Source: an uncultured Pseudomonadales bacterium (GTDB lineage: Bacteria; Pseudomonadota; Gammaproteobacteria; Pseudomonadales; Cellvibrionaceae). From it: 34,200 nucleotides of DNA. Below, one piece after another: positions 31,434-34,200 of the stretch. The stretch is taken from positions 1-34,200 of the forward strand of contig CANLTI010000049.1 of the NCBI GenBank assembly GCA_947494095.1. The letters are read 5' to 3'. How positions within the stretch are numbered: the stretch's first letter is position 1; every line of letters starts with the position of its first letter. Made by a program: the position numbers and the translations under genes. The notes under the pieces are model-generated. The model saw nothing but the letters and a program-made list of their open reading frames with translations, did no database searches and was not told where the DNA came from.

Positions 31434-32678
31434 CTACTCCCAATACCCCAAGCTCTCTTGGTGTGCTCTTAATTTAGCTTTGAGCTCTGGCGGCGCATCG
31501 TAGCCGTCGGTTAGGGTTTTCATAAAGGCGACTAGTGCTTTTTTGTCGTCCTCACTAATGCTTAATGAGGTCGACATTAAACGACTGGGGTTTTCGTTAA
31601 CCTCTGGCGGCCAAAACTTTTCCATTTTACTGTAATACTCCACCACCTCTTCCAGTGTTTTAAAAACACCGTTATGCATATAAGGCGCGGTTAAAGCAAT
31701 ATTACGCACCGTAGGCGTTTTAAACATACCCTTAGCAACGAGCTTGTCTTTTGCGTTAAGCTTGGGGTTATTGCCTGTACCGGCATCCACAAAGGCTTTG
31801 CCATCGGGGTTAACAGCTGTGGGTTGAGTATAAAAGGGCAGTTCGGGATTGGGCGGCACTAAAATATTATGATGCACAAAGCGCGTGAATATTTGCCGCT
31901 GGCCCACTCGACCCAAATGGCAATCAATGCACATGCCGCCAGAGTTAAATACCATTTCACCGCGCTCCTCCAATTTACTGAGCTTAACAAGCTCTAATTT
32001 GTAATAGTCATATTTTGAGTCGAAGGGGGTAAAGATTTGTGTTTTTTGAAAGGCTTCTAAGGCATCGGCCGCGGCATCCACTAAAGCGGTTTCATCACTG
32101 AGTACCGCCTTGCCATAAGCGGCGGATATGAGTGAAGCATAAGCCGCACTGCGCAATGCTTGCGCCAATTTGGCCGGCGTAGTGTTCATTTCGACGGGGT
32201 TAAAAAACGGACCTAAAGCTTGCTCTTTAAAACTATCGACACGGCCATCCCAAAATTGGCCACCGCTCCACTCATCGGCATACTCTTCTTTTTGGAGTGG
32301 CGGGCTAAATTGGGCATACTTAAGCGTGGGCACATTGCGATTGCCAAAAGCACCCTTAACCGCCCCTTCGCTCACCGCTTTACCGGGGTCAGCAAACGCG
32401 CTCGCGGCGTTATGGCAGGTTGCACATGACTGCCCTGCAGGGCTAGATAAAGACACATCGTTAAAAATAACCGCACCCAAAGCTTCTTTTTGCGCTTTAA
32501 GCGCCTTTTGCTCTTGAAGTGCCTTGGTGGCTTTTTGTTGCTCGAGCGCTGTGGGTACTGCTGTTTGGGTTGTAGTTGGCTCGGTACCAGGCTGTATGTT
32601 TGTCTGCGCCGCCACACTGAAACCTGTCATGGCCACTGCTGCGCAAACTAGCCATGCTCCGTATTGAATGTTTAACAT
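31434..32678 (-). CDS. Di-haem cytochrome c peroxidase family protein (CcpA/MauG-like)
   Basis: A 414-residue periplasmic protein. ATG 32678 is chosen because it has AAAGG eight bases upstream and begins the signal peptide (AWLVCAAVAMTGFSVAAQ); an upstream ATG at 32711 has no ribosome site. A Gln/Lys/Ala-rich stretch follows. Two haem c sites are present: SCATCHN near residue 84 and CIDCHLG near 248, the usual two-domain spacing. Family landmarks are SLSSPAGQSCATCH, FADPGKAVSEG, GNRNVPTL, WDGR, FFNPVEM and TPTVRNIALTAPYMHNGVF. Classic members reduce hydrogen peroxide with electrons from cytochrome c; MauG-like members oxidise other proteins. Which applies is not evident. It lies 41 bases after the sensor kinase gene and is probably cotranscribed with it. 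Confidence 0.9.
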   Translation of the reverse strand: MLNIQYGAWLVCAAVAMTGFSVAAQTNIQPGTEPTTTQTAVPTALEQQKATKALQEQKALKAQKEALGAVIFNDVSLSSPAGQSCATCHNAASAFADPGKAVSEGAVKGAFGNRNVPTLKYAQFSPPLQKEEYADEWSGGQFWDGRVDSFKEQALGPFFNPVEMNTTPAKLAQALRSAAYASLISAAYGKAVLSDETALVDAAADALEAFQKTQIFTPFDSKYDYYKLELVKLSKLEERGEMVFNSGGMCIDCHLGRVGQRQIFTRFVHHNILVPPNPELPFYTQPTAVNPDGKAFVDAGTGNNPKLNAKDKLVAKGMFKTPTVRNIALTAPYMHNGVFKTLEEVVEYYSKMEKFWPPEVNENPSRLMSTSLSISEDDKKALVAFMKTLTDGYDAPPELKAKLRAHQESLGYWE

Positions 32679-32719
32679 AATTTTGCCTTTCAAGTTTTTA
32701 TCGATATTCATATTCTAAT

Positions 32720-34069
32720 TTAGCCTTTGGGCAAGTGTATTGTTGCCTCTAGCCCACCGCCAGGGTGATTGGTAAGCACTAGCGTACCGCCCAACGCTTT
32801 AATTGCTCGAGCAGCAATGCTTAAACCCAACCCAAAACCCTCTGTATGCATTTGCCCACCCGCACGGTAAAACGGTTTCAACAAATTGTTTGGGTCTTCG
32901 GTAACGCCTGGCCCGTAGTCGCGCACAGTAAGTTGCCACGTTTTATCTCCGTGGGTTAAGTGTAGCTCTACGGGCGTTTTTGGTGGCGTGTGTTTGCAGG
33001 CATTGCGCATCAGGTTTTCTAGCGCGCTTTGCAGTAAATTGGGGTCGCCGCGTACGTATGCTGCATGATCGTTACCATACACACTCACAACCGTATCACT
33101 AAACTCGAACGTTATATCATCGGCTACCTGCACTAACAATGTTTGCAAATTTATAGGGGCTATAGCTTTTGCATTAACCTCTTCACGAGCCTCTGGTTGA
33201 GCGGGTACGCGGAGGGCAGATTGCAAACGTGAATACTCTAAAATACGCTGAATCAAAGCATTCATACGCTCGCACTGAGTATGCATTTTGGCAATGGCAG
33301 CATTGTTAGGCGCCGCCTGCTCTGCCAGTGCAACACCCACTTGTAAGCGCGCCAACGGTGCCCGTAACTCGTGCGATACATCGTGCAATAAATCTTCTTG
33401 GGCGCTAAAAGCGGCATCCACTTGGGCGGTCATCCGTGCAATATCACGGGCTAGATCACCCAGCTCATCACCACGGTGTAAAAGCTTTTGGTCTAATGGA
33501 AGGTTGACGCCTGCCGGTTGATAACGACGGCTAAATAGCTGCAAGCGCTTAAGCGGCTGCGTGATGCCCCAACTAATTAAGGCACTTAAAAAAGCCGATG
33601 CCACCAGCATTAAGAACAGTTGCGCACTTAAAATATCGCGCGCAGCCACACCAACAGAATGCGGCGGCTTGATTGGCAGGTAATACACCAGGTAGCTTGC
33701 ACCATTTTCACTTTCCAGCTTTAACGTTAATAAGCGTTTTTTTTGTGTATTGTGAAAATTAAAACGCTTATGCCCGCTATAAATAGGAGCGCCTTGCATA
33801 TTGGTAATTGTTAGCAAAACTTCGGGGGGAATATTGTAGCGCCGATACACTTTTTTTAACGCAGCCGAGCGACCATTTTTTAAAGGCTTACCGCGCTCAT
33901 AACGAACAATAAGCTGCTCGGCTAAACGCTCAACTTGTATCGCGTGCTTGTGCGCCATACGCTCGCGTAAGTGCCCACTGCTAATCACCCACACCACGCA
34001 CACAACCACTAATAAATTGACTAACCAAATTGTGGTAAATATTTTCCAAAAAATACGATTAAAACGCAT
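32720..34069 (-). CDS. Sensor histidine kinase, CpxA-like
   Basis: A 449-residue inner-membrane kinase. ATG 34069 (MRFNRIFWKIFTTIWL) is chosen; the frame continues 38 codons upstream, but that part is encoded by a repeat element. Two membrane segments (about 9-29 and 140-165) flank a short periplasmic domain. HAMP follows (ITQPLKRLQLFSRRYQ), then HisKA with DVSHELRAPLARLQ (His near 232), N box NLMRNACKHTP, DYGPGV, and GFGLGLSIAARAI. DVSHELRxPLxRLQ is the CpxA-type motif. A partner response regulator is usually just upstream; it would lie beyond the window end. The kinase leads into the cytochrome c peroxidase gene, so a peroxide or envelope stress signal is possible but not shown. Confidence 0.88.
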   Translation of the reverse strand: MRFNRIFWKIFTTIWLVNLLVVVCVVWVISSGHLRERMAHKHAIQVERLAEQLIVRYERGKPLKNGRSAALKKVYRRYNIPPEVLLTITNMQGAPIYSGHKRFNFHNTQKKRLLTLKLESENGASYLVYYLPIKPPHSVGVAARDILSAQLFLMLVASAFLSALISWGITQPLKRLQLFSRRYQPAGVNLPLDQKLLHRGDELGDLARDIARMTAQVDAAFSAQEDLLHDVSHELRAPLARLQVGVALAEQAAPNNAAIAKMHTQCERMNALIQRILEYSRLQSALRVPAQPEAREEVNAKAIAPINLQTLLVQVADDITFEFSDTVVSVYGNDHAAYVRGDPNLLQSALENLMRNACKHTPPKTPVELHLTHGDKTWQLTVRDYGPGVTEDPNNLLKPFYRAGGQMHTEGFGLGLSIAARAIKALGGTLVLTNHPGGGLEATIHLPKG

Positions 34070-34084
34070 ACGACAACTCTGAAA

Positions 34085-34114
34085 CATTAGGGTAATTTGA
34101 ACCATTAGGGTAAT
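34085..34114 (-). promoter_or_regulatory. Direct repeat upstream of the CpxA-like kinase gene
   Basis: CATTAGGGTAAT occurs at 34085-34096 and 34103-34114, 18 bases apart, 16 bases upstream of the kinase start. Spaced direct repeats are the usual binding form of OmpR-family regulators, but 18 bp is longer than their usual 10-11 bp period. Tentative. Confidence 0.3.
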
Positions 34115-34123
34115 AAGTAAAGC

Positions 34124-34200
34124 GTAAGGGGCGAGGCAATAATAGTTTGTCCAATTAGACGTAGAGTTCTGTTTTCTCGGCAAGGCGCTCGAAGGGGCGC
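34124..34200 (+). repeat. Left part of dispersed inverted-repeat element (copy 4, cut by window end)
   Basis: Starts GTAAGGGGCGAGGCAATAAT, then AGTTTGTCCAATTAGA, CTGTTTTCTCGGCAAGG and CGCTCGAAGGGGCGC, matching the left part of copy 2 and the reverse complement of copy 3. It runs off the window. Confidence 0.85.

Noticed and set aside
34070..34183. N-terminal extension of the CpxA-like kinase (38 codons)
   Set aside because: Encoded largely by the dispersed repeat element; the kinase N terminus with its membrane segment starts naturally at 34069.

Overview
The window looks like chromosome of a marine, polysaccharide-degrading gammaproteobacterium. The protein families (short HPF, DUF3301, DUF1631, GlmR-GlmS pair, SPOR/FtsN-like protein, TonB-dependent maltodextrin system with an SLC45-type MFS carrier) and the moderate G+C fit the Cellvibrionales/Alteromonadales type (Saccharophagus or Teredinibacter relatives). 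This placement is inference from gene content; no 16S or marker search was possible.

Layout. Bases 1-4,880 hold minus-strand housekeeping genes: hpf, an AsmA-family protein, a DUF3301 protein and a lipoprotein with a methyltransferase domain. At 4,882-9,306 a degenerate GGDEF protein (+) converges on a DUF1631 protein (-). At 9,671-12,317 glmR-glmS form an operon, with an unoccupied attTn7-type site at the 3' end of glmS.

At 12,744-22,305 is a maltodextrin/starch locus. A LacI-family regulator (+) converges on a minus-strand run of TonB receptor, MFS carrier and exported GH13 amylase. A cytoplasmic GH13 alpha-glucosidase is divergent from the receptor. Three near-identical LacI-type palindromes sit between receptor and glucosidase. 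The likely flow is: exported amylase cuts alpha-glucan outside the inner membrane, the TonB receptor carries oligosaccharides across the outer membrane, the MFS protein across the inner membrane, and the alpha-glucosidase releases glucose under control of the LacI protein.

At 22,495-34,069 come a SPOR protein, a 1,690-residue hybrid histidine kinase, a frameshifted lipoprotein gene, tRNA-Asn(GUU), a spermidine-synthase-like protein, and a CpxA-like sensor kinase followed by a di-haem cytochrome c peroxidase.

The feature least explained by ordinary annotation is a family of dispersed, inverted-repeat-ended intergenic elements. Parts occur at 1-77, 23,406-23,662, 31,171-31,333 (reverse orientation) and 34,124-34,200, and a module of the family is tandemly amplified at 29,091-29,212. 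Both window ends lie inside copies, and one copy supplies the last codons and stop of the hybrid kinase. I see no CRISPR array, prophage, transposase gene or clear new defence system; the more unusual items are the repeat family, the operator triplet, and a GGDEF domain that has lost catalytic residues but kept the inhibitory-site motif.
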